From the NCBI GenBank assembly GCA_026874595.1, contig CM049313.1, forward strand, positions 19,341,508-19,405,507: 64,000 nt of DNA. The letters run 5' to 3'. Shown one piece after another: positions 22,060 through 35,055 of the stretch; the stretch's first letter is position 1, and each line of letters starts with the position of its first letter. This stretch comes from Sipunculus nudus (Eukaryota; Annelida; Sipuncula; Golfingiida; Sipunculidae). The position numbers were made by a program, and so were the translations under genes. The notes beneath the pieces are model-generated. The model was not told the DNA's origin, did no database searches, and worked only from the letters and a program-made list of their open reading frames with translations.

Positions 22060-23200
22060 TCTAGCTGAACTATAGCGATCACCCCTTAGTCCATCGTCCG
22101 TCCGGCCATTAACCGTGAATAAATTGTAACCGTTAGACCCAGAAACGTCACCCAGGGAGGTCCTAGATAAATATATTCTTAGAAACAAGAAATTAGGTCG
22201 ATGTAATCTATTTTCTGCGAGCTACAGGGAAAACATGATTTGTGCACACTGAATGTCAGATAGGCACGGATTGTATGTGCAAGGCCTAGAACCTTCTAAC
22301 GCATAGTTCTGGGCAAATCTCCATGGAAATGTAGAATAAGGTCATGGTGACTATATTCTGCGAGCTACTGGAGAAAAGTACGATTCTAATCAATCGAAAG
22401 ACAAGATATTTTATTCAATAGCTCTAGAATCTTCTGACATAACATCGTCAGTTTCTAGGCAAATCTCCCTGTAAATCTACATTTAGGTCATAATGATCTA
22501 TATTCCACAAGCTACGAGGCAAAAACATGATTTTGAACACCTAGACATTCAGACATTTAGACAATAGTATCCATTGACCGTAGAATATTTTAACCTTACA
22601 GGGAAGTCCTTGGAAAATCTCCTTGGAAACGTGAAATTATGTTCTTAGTACCTTCTATTGTTACATTGAGAGTGTTCCTTCGCAAGTCTACTTTAAATCC
22701 TGAAATAAGGTAGCGGTGCCCTCATATACATTCTTTGAGATATAGGGAAAAACATTAATTTAGCACTGTGAAAGTCAGATGGCACGAATTATAACGGTTG
22801 GACTTAGAACTGCCCAAATCTCCTTCAACACCTGAGATTGGGTCATTCTATGAGTTACCAGCCGAAACCTAATTTTGAACATTCAGAAAGTCAGACAGGG
22901 TACAAATCCTAACTGTTGGATATAGAAACGTCTCAATTAATATAAAGGGAGGTCTTTATAATTTATCCCTGGACATATGGGATAAAGTCACTAGGACCTA
23001 GATTCTGCAAGATTTATAAAAGAACATTATTTGAATCAAATTTACACAAATTGTATCAGTGTGACGTTGAAACTTCTAACTTAGCAATTAGGGAGTTTCT
23101 GGTAAAATATTCAAGGAAACCCCTAATAAGGTCACTGTAATAGGTTTCTAAGGACTATGCGCAAAAAGCTTCAATGGTACAGCGATATTCGCAGCCATAT
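22060..23200. repeat. Diverged tandem repeat, ~150-190 bp units
   Basis: Recurring lines such as TAGGTCATGGTGACTATATTC, GAGCTAC-GG--AAAAC-TGATTT, AGTCAGAT-GGCAC and TTGGACCTAGAACTTCT appear about six times with heavy divergence. The same phrases occur at 30.54-31.47 kb and 52.64-54.84 kb. Non-coding. Confidence 0.7.
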
Positions 23201-23879
23201 TATATAGCACCATAACAAAAAACAGTATAGCCTTGAAAATATTTCAGTAGACTGCTTGACCCTGAAACATAGGCGATAACACCATTATCAATTCCCTACT
23301 TTAATTCGTTGGCTTGTCATACATAATTCAATGGTACAGCGGTTATGTTGGTAGCCATATAGAATATCACTATAACCAAATACTGTTTTGTATTGAAAAT
23401 GGGTTCAGTAGATGCCTTGACCCTGAAAAACATAGAGAAAGACATCAAAATTAATCCCCTACGCCAATTTCTTGGTGGGTTATAGATGAACCAATGTTAC
23501 GGCGACCATTTGCCCGCGATCCAGGATGTCTAACCAAGTTTTTTTACTCCCCTAAGGGTATCCTACCTGGATCAGGAGTCAAAATTATGGGATATATAAT
23601 TGCACACAGGAACCCCCCCCCCCCCCCAGCCCCAGGAGTACGGCGTTGGTTTGTTTGTCTGGTAGTAACATTATTTCTTTTATTGTCCGTTCAAGATTGA
23701 CAGGTATCAGTCAGGCTAAAGCTGTAGCTCCTGTTAGTTCAATAGTAAAAAATTTGTGTGCATCAAGTAACTGTTCTAATCAGGCATATATATTTCGGTC
23801 ATTTACAACACAAGTCCTTCAAAATGTTTACTGGAAGTTGTGGATGTCAGCCTATATTATCATTGGTCGTGCGTTGTAG
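23201..23879. other. Non-coding stretch, two related ~140-bp segments
   Basis: CAATGGTACAGCG-TAT at 23173 and 23330 begins two similar segments (each with CATAAC--AA-ACTGT and CTTGACCCTGAAA). A C-run lies near 23612. The open frame to 23879 ends at GTAG|GTGAGTG, but there is no acceptor or family support. Confidence 0.45.
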
Positions 23880-25440
23880 GTGAGTGTCATGACCTACGTA
23901 TCATTTTTTATGAATATGATTGATTCTTAATCATCAGGTAGTTTAGATATGTGTACTGATTGCATGAAAAACAAAAATCTCAACATGGTAGTGTTACTTT
24001 ACAGGTTAAGAAGACGACATTTTTTATTCTCGGAGAGGACAAAATAAAAGACCGAGAAGAAAGGAAGAAGAGCTTTTCTCTGTTTGTCAAAAAAATTCTA
24101 ACACAAACTTCACAAAATGTCCTTCTTTTCTGGAACAGTAAAATATCACAAAGGACTTAAGGAATCACGAATGATCTACGGATTATAGAAGTGGTATTTC
24201 CACGAAAGAATCTTTTTTTATAGTAAATGGTAGGCCATGTTTATAGTATGCCAAATACCTAGCAATATAAACAATTTTATACAACAACATGACATTGCTA
24301 TTGTTGAAGTAAAAGTTGTAGTAACATGTGAAAAATATAAAATTGTGATAAAAAAAATAGAAAATAGAAAAAATACAGGGAAATAAAAACAATGATTGTA
24401 CTGAGGTGGAGGGGCAGAATATAAGCAGAGGCGGCTAAGGATGTAGTTATCATGACCTATGGATCAACCACTGTACCTTTTAATACTTAGGTAATATTTG
24501 ACTGCTATATTTACATGCTTATTGGTCAGTTGTTTCACATGTTCAAAATCTTCGACCTAAATGTAAAGTAGCACCTAACACTACAGACTATTTCATGCAA
24601 CAACATGACCTTTTTATTGTTGAACTTTAAGTTGTAGTTACATGTGAAATATATAAAATGGTGATTGAAGAAAATTAAAAAAAAATATAAAAAAAATAAA
24701 TAATAAAAACAAATATTAAAAATAATGATAAACAGAAAAAAAAATAATTGTACTGAGGTGGAGGGGCTTAAATTTAGGGAAGAGGCGACTAAGGATGTGA
24801 TAATCATGATCTATGGATCGATCACTGTACCTTTTGACACTTACGTTATATTTGATTGCTCCATACATGCTTATTGATCAGCTCTTTCACATGTTTGATA
24901 ACTCCGACCTTAATGTATAGTAGCACTGGTCACATACAGACTGTATTTCCTCTGTTTGTCTTGAACATTTAATCAATAATTCTAATACAAACATAACAAA
25001 ATGTCCTAGTTTTCTGGAAAAGGAATACCTCACAAAGGACTTACGGAACCACGAATGATCTACGGATTATAGAAGTGGTGTTTCCAAGAAAGGATCGTAT
25101 TTTTATATAATAAATGGTAGGCCATGTTTATAGTATGCCAAACACCTAGCACTACAAACAATTTTATACAACATCATGATATTGTTAAAGTTCAACTTAA
25201 AGTTGTAGTCACATGTGAATTATGTAAAATAGTGATTGTAAAAAAAGAAAATAAATAAAAATTAAAAAAAAAATAAAATAATAAAAAAAAATTGATTGTA
25301 CTGAGGTGGAGGGGCTTATATTTAAGAAGAGGCGGCTAAGGATGTGATCATCATGACTTATGGATCGATCACTGTAACTTTTGACAATTACGTTATATTT
25401 GATTGCTAGATATATAATATATATACATGCTTATTAGTAA
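23880..25440. repeat. Three diverged tandem copies (unit up to ~885 bp)
   Basis: GATTATAGAAGTGGT(A/G)TTTCC occurs at 24181 and 25066. TTGTACTGAGGTGGAGGGGC, followed by GGCGGCTAAGGATGTG, occurs near 24395, 24748 and 25297. The middle copy lacks about half the unit. The A-rich stretches and - strand Phe-rich open frames inside are by-products. Confidence 0.8.
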
Positions 25441-26899
25441 GTTGTTTCACCGTCACATACAGACAAGTGATACAGACCAAGTCGCTAGCGTTTAACTGGT
25501 AAGGTCATACAGGCCAGCCAAATCACTCTTTTTTTTAATGAGTCACAGTTTTTCCTCTTTTTTCTGGTTTTTAAAAAGCTCGAAATATCCGAATCCCTTT
25601 AGTTCTAATTTATGTATAAATAAATATAGATCATTATTGTCAAAGACCACATTACAGTACGTTATGTACTTATTCATTACAAACTTGTAGAAAGTTAATA
25701 ATTTTAATTTGCAACGTTAATTTTTGAATATTTCTATATTTGTAATAATTCTCTAAATGTACAGTAAAGATCGGAGAAGAATTTGTAAATACTTGAAGTT
25801 AATGTAATATGTTATCATTAGTTAGAGCCAAGTGTCAAGATGGTCCATCTCTCGTTTAAGCTCTTTTGTAATAGCCTTTCATGGAGAGTTTTGCCGGTTT
25901 TATAAGACATATGTTATCACCTGTAGGAGTAAACTTTTTAATTTTATGATGATATTGTTGATTTTTTTAAAATTTAATTCATTCTATATTAAACGTTTTG
26001 ACCTGTTCCTGGTATTTATTACCACTCCGCATACAAACTGTATGGTAGCAATATTGCAATGTTATTTGACAACGATAGAACAATGTTCGCATGCAAAACT
26101 GTGATAGAAATTTTCCAGTGTAAAGGGATAACAGTTAAACAATGTACTATGCAATAAAAAAAACCTCTTTAGTCTACTTTAATGGCGTTGTGAGAACATT
26201 TTCAAGATGGTGCTAGAAACGCATGCTTGTGGAAAACGTTTGTGTATGCATTGATTGAATGTTACCGTAGGTTTTCCTGTTAATGGCATTTTGAGAACGT
26301 TGTCCAGATGACCTTTTTTGTTAACTGTTGTATAGAATTGTTAAAGCTGTCTTTCATGGACAATATGGTAATACAGACGAAAAACATATGCGTAAGGTCA
26401 TCACAGTCCACGTATGTAAATTTACCATAAACAAGACTGCGTGACCAGAAGTCCAATTCTGCGGATGCGCGACATCTCCCAAAGAAGAAAAAGCAGCATG
26501 AAAGAGAAATGCCGGTCGTAAGCTTGAAAAATCTTTAAAATCTCGATTTGTTAAGTCGCGCGGTACGCCTAACAGGTGGCGTGCGTGTTATGTTTATGTT
26601 TGACTCTATTCGTTCCCGTTGGAAGTTAACTTACTAATAAAAATACCAAATTGGTTTGAATTGATTAAAAAGCCAAATTTATTAGAACAGGAGTTTATCT
26701 CATGTGCATATCTCTATCAGCCGCAATACCATGTAACTGGCTAAAACTACTGCAAAGTGAGCATTCGTAATATATTGAAGGTTTATCAGAGGAGCATATT
26801 ATAATTACGACCAAGGGTTATTCAAATATACAATCTTTGTCTTCTAAATACCTGTATGTTTATAATATATTGATGGAAGAGGAATGAACTGCACTCTCA
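25441..26899. other. AT-rich non-coding stretch
   Basis: No supported gene. A 90-codon + frame at 25832-26104 has no motif or splice context. Confidence 0.45.
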
Positions 26900-27720
26900 T
26901 CCTTGGTCCAATTAAGAGGTACAATACAAGATATAATATTAAATGGGAAAGTTACTTTGGAGCTTTCCAAAAAAGATCTCAGTTGATATACGTTTGAGAA
27001 AATTCTGATTTAAAATACCCCATTATTATTTACCAACCAGTGGTTGATTATTTAAATGGAAGTTAGTTGAAAGCTACCGATGTTCGTTATGCTTTGTAGA
27101 ATCAGAGACAAAGAAACATTTGTTTTAACGAAGGTTTGTAACAGCAAATTTATAGTTTAGAAATTGCGATTGGATAAAATTGAGTGATCATGCCACATTA
27201 AACCTTGAATACATTATTGTATGGATGGTTTGAAATTAAGAGTAACCTCCTAATAAAAGGTGCTCCTAACATTTTACAAAGTGTGTGTGTTATAGAAGAA
27301 AGGAATATAATCGAGAAATTTAATTGAATGTCAGATTTTGTAAGGAGATTGAAATATATATTAGAAAAGATTAGCATATACTAGTTAAACAGAATTGTCA
27401 TTTGTGATTTTTGCTACACATTTCGAAAAATGGGACAAAATAAGAAAACTATCATAATATAGTTGCTTCTGTAGTTTTTGTACTGAAAGAAGAAGCAGTG
27501 AAAATATCTGTAAATTGTAGGGACCATTTAAGTATATGTGTATATAGTATGTGCAATGTAAAAGCCTTGAAATTTTGAAGTAGTCATGGTTGAAATGGTA
27601 TGAACGAAAGAAGCGTTGTATGAATTGTATACATAATTTGTATTTGTGATCGTGTACAAAAAGGTATGAAATGTGTTTTTTGTGAGCTTTGCAATAAAAT
27701 ATTTTTAAAAAGTTTATTCA
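26900..27720 (+). pseudogene. Remnant of L1/Tx1-type LINE ORF2 C-terminus
   Basis: A broken translation includes KWESYFGAFQK near 26940 and a cysteine/histidine box RCSLCFVESETKKHLF near 27077-27125, like the C-terminal box of L1/Tx1 ORF2 (compare CTFSKAEEESYTHFF in the 34.9-40.4 kb LINE). Stops are frequent. An AATAAA near 27690 may be the old polyadenylation signal. 5' truncated and strongly decayed. Confidence 0.5.
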
Positions 27721-30419
27721 CACTTGTATTCATGAGAAGCAAACGGAATTAGAACGGAATATTGCCAGATACCAAATTAATTTACGGAGAAATCACTATA
27801 GTTCATGTATTTTTATCCCAAGTGAAATGTGAAAAGATCCAATTAACGGGACATCAGGGATATTCAAACATTCATGACAGTCGCAACTCTGACATTGAAA
27901 AAAAAAATTTGGGAGACTTAAAAATTTTGCAGATATCATGGTTCTTCTTCGTTATTGACGTGAACAGGTGACTTTGAAGCTAACTGAATCGGGTTGGAAT
28001 CCTAGCCCATCTTATCAGTCCGTCTGGCACCTGAAATCAGACCCAGCCAATCTGTTCTGATTTTAATCATAAGTGATAAACGTGGCGTCCTTTCTTTGTG
28101 ATTGCTGAAGTTAATTAAAGAACACGAAGAAACAACCTACGACAAACCTTGATTTGTGCAATTTTGACTGAGTTGGGAATAATATTAATTTTCAGTTTAT
28201 ATAGTAATATGATGGACCGGCGAAAGTACTTGGTGACAGAACATATGACCTACCGAGTACCGACTTGTACACCATAAGGTGAACCCGTGTATACAGCTGT
28301 TTTATTATGCTTTTATCTTTTTATGTTTTTTCACATGCTTATCTGCAAAAATACTTAAATAGAAACGAATAAATAGAAATCTGCATTCTTCGGAATGCAA
28401 TCTTCCGCAAGTGTGTGTGTGTTGGGTCATCTTTGTGGTTTGCATTCACTTTTTCAGCCCATATTCCAAGGTAATTCTTGCATTAGTTACTGCACATTTG
28501 TGAATATTCCTTGATTATGTTCCTGAATCCGGATCATATTCTGGATCCACACTAAAATCTTATCGATTCTTCATTGGCCCATCCCGGAAATGACTTATAT
28601 AGATGTAGATAACGTAATCCATGTCTTCAGGTGTCCGTTACATTCAAGGACCATTTGAAATGGGAGGATAAAATTTAAATAGAAAGAGAATATATGTATA
28701 TCTATATGGTACGAATAATTTAGGCTTACATATATTTATCAGATGCATTAAATGGTTTATTGGTAACTTTTAGTGGTTTGTCAGTTATTGATGACTAGTT
28801 ATTTTATTTCATCGATTAATTGATTGCATGTTTGTATGATCGATTATAAATGATGTATGCACATCCAAAGAATTCATGTTTTCGTGTTGAAATATTCTTA
28901 TTCTATCAGAGATATGAGAAAGATGGGGCACTAAACAGAGAACATCATTAAAGTTCATCCTTGTACAACGAGTGAGTGTCAAATAACCTGACCGTTACCT
29001 TTACCTTCCATCGGGATGTACGTGTTAGACTGAATTAACACGGTAAATATTTTAGATTAAACTATTTACAAGGAAAGGTAATATGTATGGTACAAAAATA
29101 ATCGATAAATAATCGATCAAGAGTCGTTTTTATTTTTCGAATATGATTTTACAACCGATTCCTCCAATTACAAATTATGTCAGAGAATATACAAACTACA
29201 AACAATTATATAAACCCGGACAACTGTCAACCGACAGAAACCGTGATTGGACCCAACGAAACCGGTAACGAGGTTGCCTGGCATGTGAAGCAGAGACCTG
29301 GAAAGTCAAGACATTTCATTTGATTCATTGGTTGAATCTATAATTCACGGTGATACGACCTTACTTTTGTCGAGCAACTCTGTTGTTGACACGCCTCTAG
29401 TATGCCCGTTTTTCCGGTCTTTAATTTTCGGGAACGATTTCAAGTGTGTCCTAAGGGGTTTATTTCCCATATTTACCCAACAATCTTGAGAAAACCGTCT
29501 TTTTTTCCCCGCAAAGGGTTATTGCAGCACCACCTGTCAAGAACTATGTGAACTGCGCAAGAACAATTATCATTTAGAAATGATTAAGTTTCTTTTTGAG
29601 ATGACAAAAGTTTCACATCATGGGGTCACCATAGAAAACGTAACAATAGTGTTCATTGTCATAGTGTGTAATTAAACTAATTATTAACCAGAATTTTGCT
29701 TCGAGGACTTTAAGATACTTCCCCTAAATATATGTTAGCCTTTTTTCGTGGGTTCGCACAGAAAAAAAGCTGATGAATAGGGGATAGTTTTATATACTCT
29801 ATTATCTTCGTTGATTCAAATAATTGCCACAGGAATGAGTCGTGTGCACCTAATTGTTCATGTGTTACTAAAATATTTCGTGAACTTCCAAATATAGGGA
29901 AGAACTTACCATTTTCTTATATAGATAGACAATACAGGCGCATAAGATGTCCTCTTTTAACCTTTTTTATGAAGACAACATTTCTTATCAAAGTGGTCAT
30001 TACAATCTTCAGATAACTTTACCATGAAGCACACCAGCCATGTATGAGTATGTGTAGTCGCTACTGCTGCCACCTGCCAACTGGGAGAAGAATCAATAAC
30101 ATTTGGCTCCGAAGCTTCGTTGTCTCTGATCAATTTTTGTCAGTAAAGGCTCGATATATTATCAGGAAATTTTGTGTATATACGTATATCACAGGCCTAG
30201 ATCAGGCGAGAGCAGGGGGACATATCCCCTTAATTTATTAGAGATGGGACAATTTACCATTTGCTCCGTTACCTTTTAGGGAAGTAAAACGCATTGTTTT
30301 AATTTCGAGACAATTCAATCAATCAGTTTATTGTTGCGTCATATTTACCTCGATCATCTTTTATATTCCATTCTATGTTAGCTCCATTCTATGAGGCTCG
30401 AAAGAAGCCCAATGAACAG
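27721..30419. other. Non-coding stretch
   Basis: No exon, RNA gene or transposon recognised. Open frames are short and lack motifs. Confidence 0.45.
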
Positions 30420-31475
30420 TTTAAAGTTTTAAACAAAACTCCAGTATCTGAATAATTAATGCATTGATAACCGTGATACTTTCCATACATATTATACATG
30501 GAGTGTTTCAGCATTTTCGGCTGACTGGTGGCGTCACCTGTATTCTTTTTGCAATTTGTTCTTGATTTTTGAGACCTTAAAATGAAGCCGTCTGGCTGTT
30601 AATAGGGCACAAATCGAAAAGTTAAATCTAAATACTTGTAACTCTGCATCTTGGAAGTCCCGAGGCAAATCGCCTTGGAAACCTGAAATTAGGTCATGGT
30701 GACCTATATTTTGCGAATTACGGGCAAAATCATGATTTTTAAACACCCAGTGAGTCAGATGTGGCTCAAATTGTATCCTTTTGGCCTAGAATCTTTTAAC
30801 ATGACGATCAGGGAGATCCTTAAAAAATCTTCTTCGAAGTCTTAAATTAGGTCACATATTCTCCGACCTATAGAGCTCGTAAGCACCACCCAGAGTAAAT
30901 AAAAATTTGATACAAAAACTGCAGTATCTGAATAACTAATACAGTGATTGCCATTATTTTAGTTCATTGTATATTGATCATGGAGTGTTTCATCAGTCCC
31001 TGCAGACTGGTGGCGCTACTTGTATTTTTTAAATATTTGCGCTTTTTTTTTATTCTAGAGACTTTCAAATGAAGTGATCTGGCTGTTATTAGGGCACAAA
31101 TTATACACGTTGGACATAAAATTCTAACTGTACATCCAGCGAGGGTCTGAGGCATAACTCGAAATGAAATTAGGTCATGGTGACCTGTATTTTGCAAACT
31201 ACGTGCCGAAAACACGATTTTAGCACCTAGTGAATCAGACGGGGCAAAAATTGTATCGGTTAGCCATAGCATTTGTATACATTATATCCAGGGAAGTCTT
31301 GGGCAAATCTCTATGGAAACCTGAAATTCATTGTGACCTGTTCACCGTAACCTATTTCAGAGGACTATTGCCAAAATGCATGATTTTGAGCACTCTGGGA
31401 GTTATTTTACCCATTATTCAAGGTTCCTTGAATTCAGCTGAGCGTCATGGCCTATGGGCCACTTGTTAACACATG
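30420..31475. repeat. Diverged ~330-bp tandem repeat (three partial units)
   Basis: The same family as 52640-54840: ACTGGTGGCG with a run-on of T and 'TTTGAGACCTT-AAATGAAG', then GTTA(A)TAGGGCACAAAT, then CCTAGAATCTT, then CTGAAATTAGGTCATGGTGACC, recurring near 30520, 31010 and 31230. Open frames here come from the repeat. Confidence 0.75.
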
Positions 31476-32799
31476 TCAGGTAAAGTTATGAATTGCCCTG
31501 TTAGTATGTTGCAAAAAAAAATAATGTAAATGGTTGGGACCTTTATACAATAATTTACCAGGGCCTAGATGGGTTTCACGAAATTCAACGAATTCTCTTT
31601 AGATTTTGCATTAAATAAAATCCAAATTTTCTAAGAAAGTCTTGTACCAAATAGAATGTTTCGATCACTTTTCGATCACTGTCATGCGCAAATTGTCAAT
31701 TATCATTAGATGCTTTAGCCACTGTTGAGATTGAAAGAGGTCAAAATTTAGTCAATTTTATAAACCTTGTTGGAACAACCGAAATTGTCTTGTAATAAGA
31801 TTTTTTGTGTTATCAAAATCAATAAATCAGCCAAAGATGAACATGAAACAGTGATTATTAATTTGATTTTTAATTTAACCGTAGGTTCCATTCATTAAAT
31901 GAGCAAATAATTCAGAAGAGGAGACGTAAGCCAATGTGAGCATAAGTAACTGGTACGTCCAAAGCTTTTAAATTTAGCTTCTTATTAAAGTCTTATTAGT
32001 ATTCAACATTATTTTTAATTGTTTCCAGCGACGCAACTGAAATGTCACTGTACGGGACGTGTCAATACCAGCTTTATTTTCAAGGCTGTTTCTGGTCAGA
32101 TTTCTATACAGTAAAATAAACATCGTAAAAACTTCACATAGGTTGACGTGAACAATAAAAAACAGATATACCAGTATACAATCAGGTGGAAATTCTTGAA
32201 ATTATATTTCCAAGCTGTATTATTCGAACCCACTGCAGTATGATTAAATTCCTAAAACGGCGAGTTCAAAATAATCCTTGGCAAGATGCATCCAGACTGC
32301 GACATTATTTTTACTGTTGTCACTTGGTGATGTGAAGCCTATAATTTTTTTTTCACAAACGTTTGCACATTCATTGAGCAAATCAGGACGGCCTAGCATT
32401 ACGTGCCAATCACTGTTCTGCCAGTCAGAGTGTAAAACAGGCAGTAAGGCCAAGCAATCACTGTGGTAACTGCAGCAGAGCCAGAATAAAGCTGCTGTAA
32501 ACTCTGGTTAGTAGTTTGTTCGAGGGACAAATTAAATAGCTCCTGATCCGGAAACAGATCTTGGTTAAACGAAAGAAGTTCAACCACGAAATTTTTTACA
32601 TTGATATATTTCTAACCTTTGGTAACTATACATGACACTAACTGGCAAGTTTCAATATTGCACAGTATCAAAGTCAGAATAGTTCTTTCGAGCTTTCCAC
32701 TATAAACTGCAGAGTACTAAGCAATGTTAAGCAATGATTCTTGGAAGAATCTAAAATTTCTAGGATTTCAATCCCACACAGACATAGATTTTTTTATAC
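31476..32799. other. Non-coding stretch
   Basis: No supported gene. Two - strand frames at 32244-32587 overlap in different frames and have no recognised motif. Confidence 0.4.
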
Positions 32800-32874
32800 A
32801 TACATACGCACACACACAATGTCAGACCCACACCGACACTCGCACATCACACCCACTCTCTCTCTCTCTCCCTT

Positions 32875-32909
<35 letters not shown>

Positions 32910-32945
32910 TATATAAATATCTGTGTGTATGTGTGTACACGTGTG
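32800..32945. repeat. Compound (CA)n-(TC)n-(TG)n simple repeat
   Basis: CACACACACA at 32807, CTCTCTCTCT runs at 32858-32900, CACACACATATA, then GTGTATGTGTGTACACGTGTG. Both + strand open frames over it are low-complexity artefacts. Confidence 0.95.
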
Positions 32946-33978
32946 CACCATTTGACTAGTATTAATATGACTGCAGCCTTCGGTAAATCCTGGCCACGCT
33001 CCTATTAGCCCTATCTATATTGGTGTGTATGTTATAAATGTTTAATTTTGGTTCTTTCACATTTTGTTGAATCTGACACGATTTAATATCATGCAATTAA
33101 TTATAAAAAATGCACTGGTTTACTTATATAGACAAAGAAAATGGGGGCATACACAGTTTACACAGTATATTCTTCTCAATTTCAGATTTGGCATTTCACT
33201 GAATGGACACTAGACGTCGCAGATATGCAGGGATGATAAAAGTCCCCTTTATACCATCAGAGAGGATCACAGATCTGTATTCTCATATATGAAAATTAAA
33301 GCATATTTAATGCAACGGAAGAATCTCGGAAGTCATCAAGATTTGACCGACGATGCTCAAAATGAATAAAACCCTGAAGACAAGCACAATGCACCAACCA
33401 GCATTGGCACAGAAAGTGTCTTGCATCGACCCTAATTTTAATTTAATTTTTGAATAATATCGTCTCGGTTTTAGTCGGTGCCCAACTTGGTCACGACAGG
33501 CACATCAAATTAACACAATTATTGTATGTTAAATAGTAATATGTGTAAAAACATAGTATCAATTTTTTTTCTCTCCTAGATAAAAAAAATATAATATAGT
33601 TTCCAAAGTTTCCAACTGTCACCTTTCCGCCACAGATCCTTTCTATACTCTAAACGAATTTTTTCTGTTTGGGCACTGTGGGACAACTTGTCTTAACTGT
33701 CAAACTTAAAAATCAAAATTTATTCTCAAGGAAAAAAACACCTGTTTACATTCCACGTGCGAGTGATTACAAAATATTGCTTATTCCGTAAAAGTTTTTA
33801 CCACAGAAATACTCATGATTATGCAACTGCCTTGAAATAATTCTTATCCAACAAACTTGAACTAACAACATTGTCCTCTTAGCTACATTTATACCTAAGC
33901 CGCTGGTGTGTTTAGAAGCCCCGGTGCATTGTGTGGGTCAGATTTTGACTCCAACAATGCCTAAATAGCAGAGACGTA
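32946..33978. other. Non-coding stretch
   Basis: No supported gene. A possible acceptor CTCAATTTCAG at 33185 is followed by a short open stretch, but nothing confirms it. Confidence 0.4.
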
Positions 33979-34050
33979 CCCATGCGAGTTCATTAAAAAA
34001 CGAAGAAAACTCAACCCATGCGAGTTCATTAAAAAACGAAGAAAACTCAA
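33979..34050. repeat. Perfect 36-bp tandem duplication
   Basis: CCCATGCGAGTTCATTAAAA... (36 bp) at 33979-34014 is repeated without mismatch at 34015-34050. Recent slippage or duplication. Confidence 0.95.
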
Positions 34051-34084
34051 CGGTTGGTTCGCCATTTAGTTCGGTACTATTTTG

Positions 34085-34262
34085 TAGGTACGCTTTGGGA
34101 GGGTATATTTCGCTGATCAGCAGTCTGCAGTATAAAACGCTGATCAGTGCGCTGATCAGCGCATCGGTATATGTGATAAACCTGTGCGCCGGTCAGCGCG
34201 CTGATCAGCGTTTTAGACTGTAGTCCGCTCATCAGCGCGCTGATCAGTGAAATATAGCCGGG
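34085..34262. repeat. Imperfect long palindrome built of CGCTGATCAGCG motifs
   Basis: Arms of about 65-70 bp: the left arm (TATATTTCGCTGATCAGC...AAAACGCTGATCAGTGCGC) is complementary to the right arm (GCGCTGATCAGCGTTTTAGA...GCGCTGATCAGTGAAATATA) in inverted orientation. They are separated by about 40 bp. The palindromic 12-mer CGCTGATCAGCG and variants occur seven or more times. It could be the ends of a short inverted-repeat transposon or a cruciform-forming element. Confidence 0.75.
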
Positions 34263-34479
34263 AGTTGGCACATCTAGGCAGTCCCCGATTTAACAGAGGC
34301 TGACGGATTTCGTCAACTAACCAGACGAGGAAACGTATTGACAACGCTTGTGTGAACCAAGTAATTGTTTCAGTAGGTGCAAAAACAAAAATCTTTTATA
34401 TTTCATCATAGGATTTTAATTGTGAGATCTACTGCTACTGTTTGGGGTCCAGAAATCCATTGGAACCAGTGAAACATCT

Positions 34480-34700
34480 TTTAGAAGTCATATAACTGGC
34501 AAATCCAAGATAGCGTCCAAAATGGCCGCCGTTTCCTTAAAATGGCCATAATGTATTTATCTTTTACCATGGAGGTGTAATTTTGGTATCTGCTAATATA
34601 ATTTTGGTTTGAGTATCAACCGAAGCCTAATAAAGCACCGTTGTGTAGTTATGTGACTGGCAAATCCCAGATGGCGTCAAAATGGTTGCTGATCACGTCA
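34480..34700. repeat. Repeat with AAGATGGCGTC-AAAATGG motif
   Basis: TGGCAAATCCAAGATAGCGTCC, AAAATGGCCGCC and TGGCAAATCCCAGATGGCGTC occur twice about 170 bp apart. Reverse-complement relatives occur at 43040-43700. Non-coding repeat family. Confidence 0.55.
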
Positions 34701-35055
34701 TTTACATTTAATGTTCACAAGTCGCTCCTTTTATTTAGCAGTAGTTTTGGTTCCTAGACCTATTATGAGGGTTTAAAATAAATATGTTTACAAATAAAGC
34801 TTGAACGTGCTGGTAACCTATGCATCCAAGCTAGTATCTACGATTGCCTCTGAGCAGTTTTACTCTAACATTGATTAGAAGTAGTTCTATCGTTGATGGG
34901 ACTTTTTTTTTTTTGTAATATTTATTTCAACAAAAGCATACATAAAACAACATATAAATAGACAATTAGTGCCATTTACATACAAATACTCCAACTTTGT
35001 TCACAATGTGCACATCTATACCCCTATAATTTTTCTATAATTTTCTAGATTTTTA

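Noticed and set aside
23646-23879. Frame ending at GTAG|GTGAGTG
   Set aside because: A donor-like end alone, with no acceptor, no conserved peptide, and direct abutment on a tandem repeat array.
32244-32587. Two overlapping - strand frames of 69 and 62 codons
   Set aside because: Different frames over the same DNA, no motif, no splice context.
33186-33236. Short open stretch after CTCAATTTCAG, possible terminal exon
   Set aside because: Seventeen codons without any homology or linked exon; acceptors like this occur by chance in AT-rich DNA.
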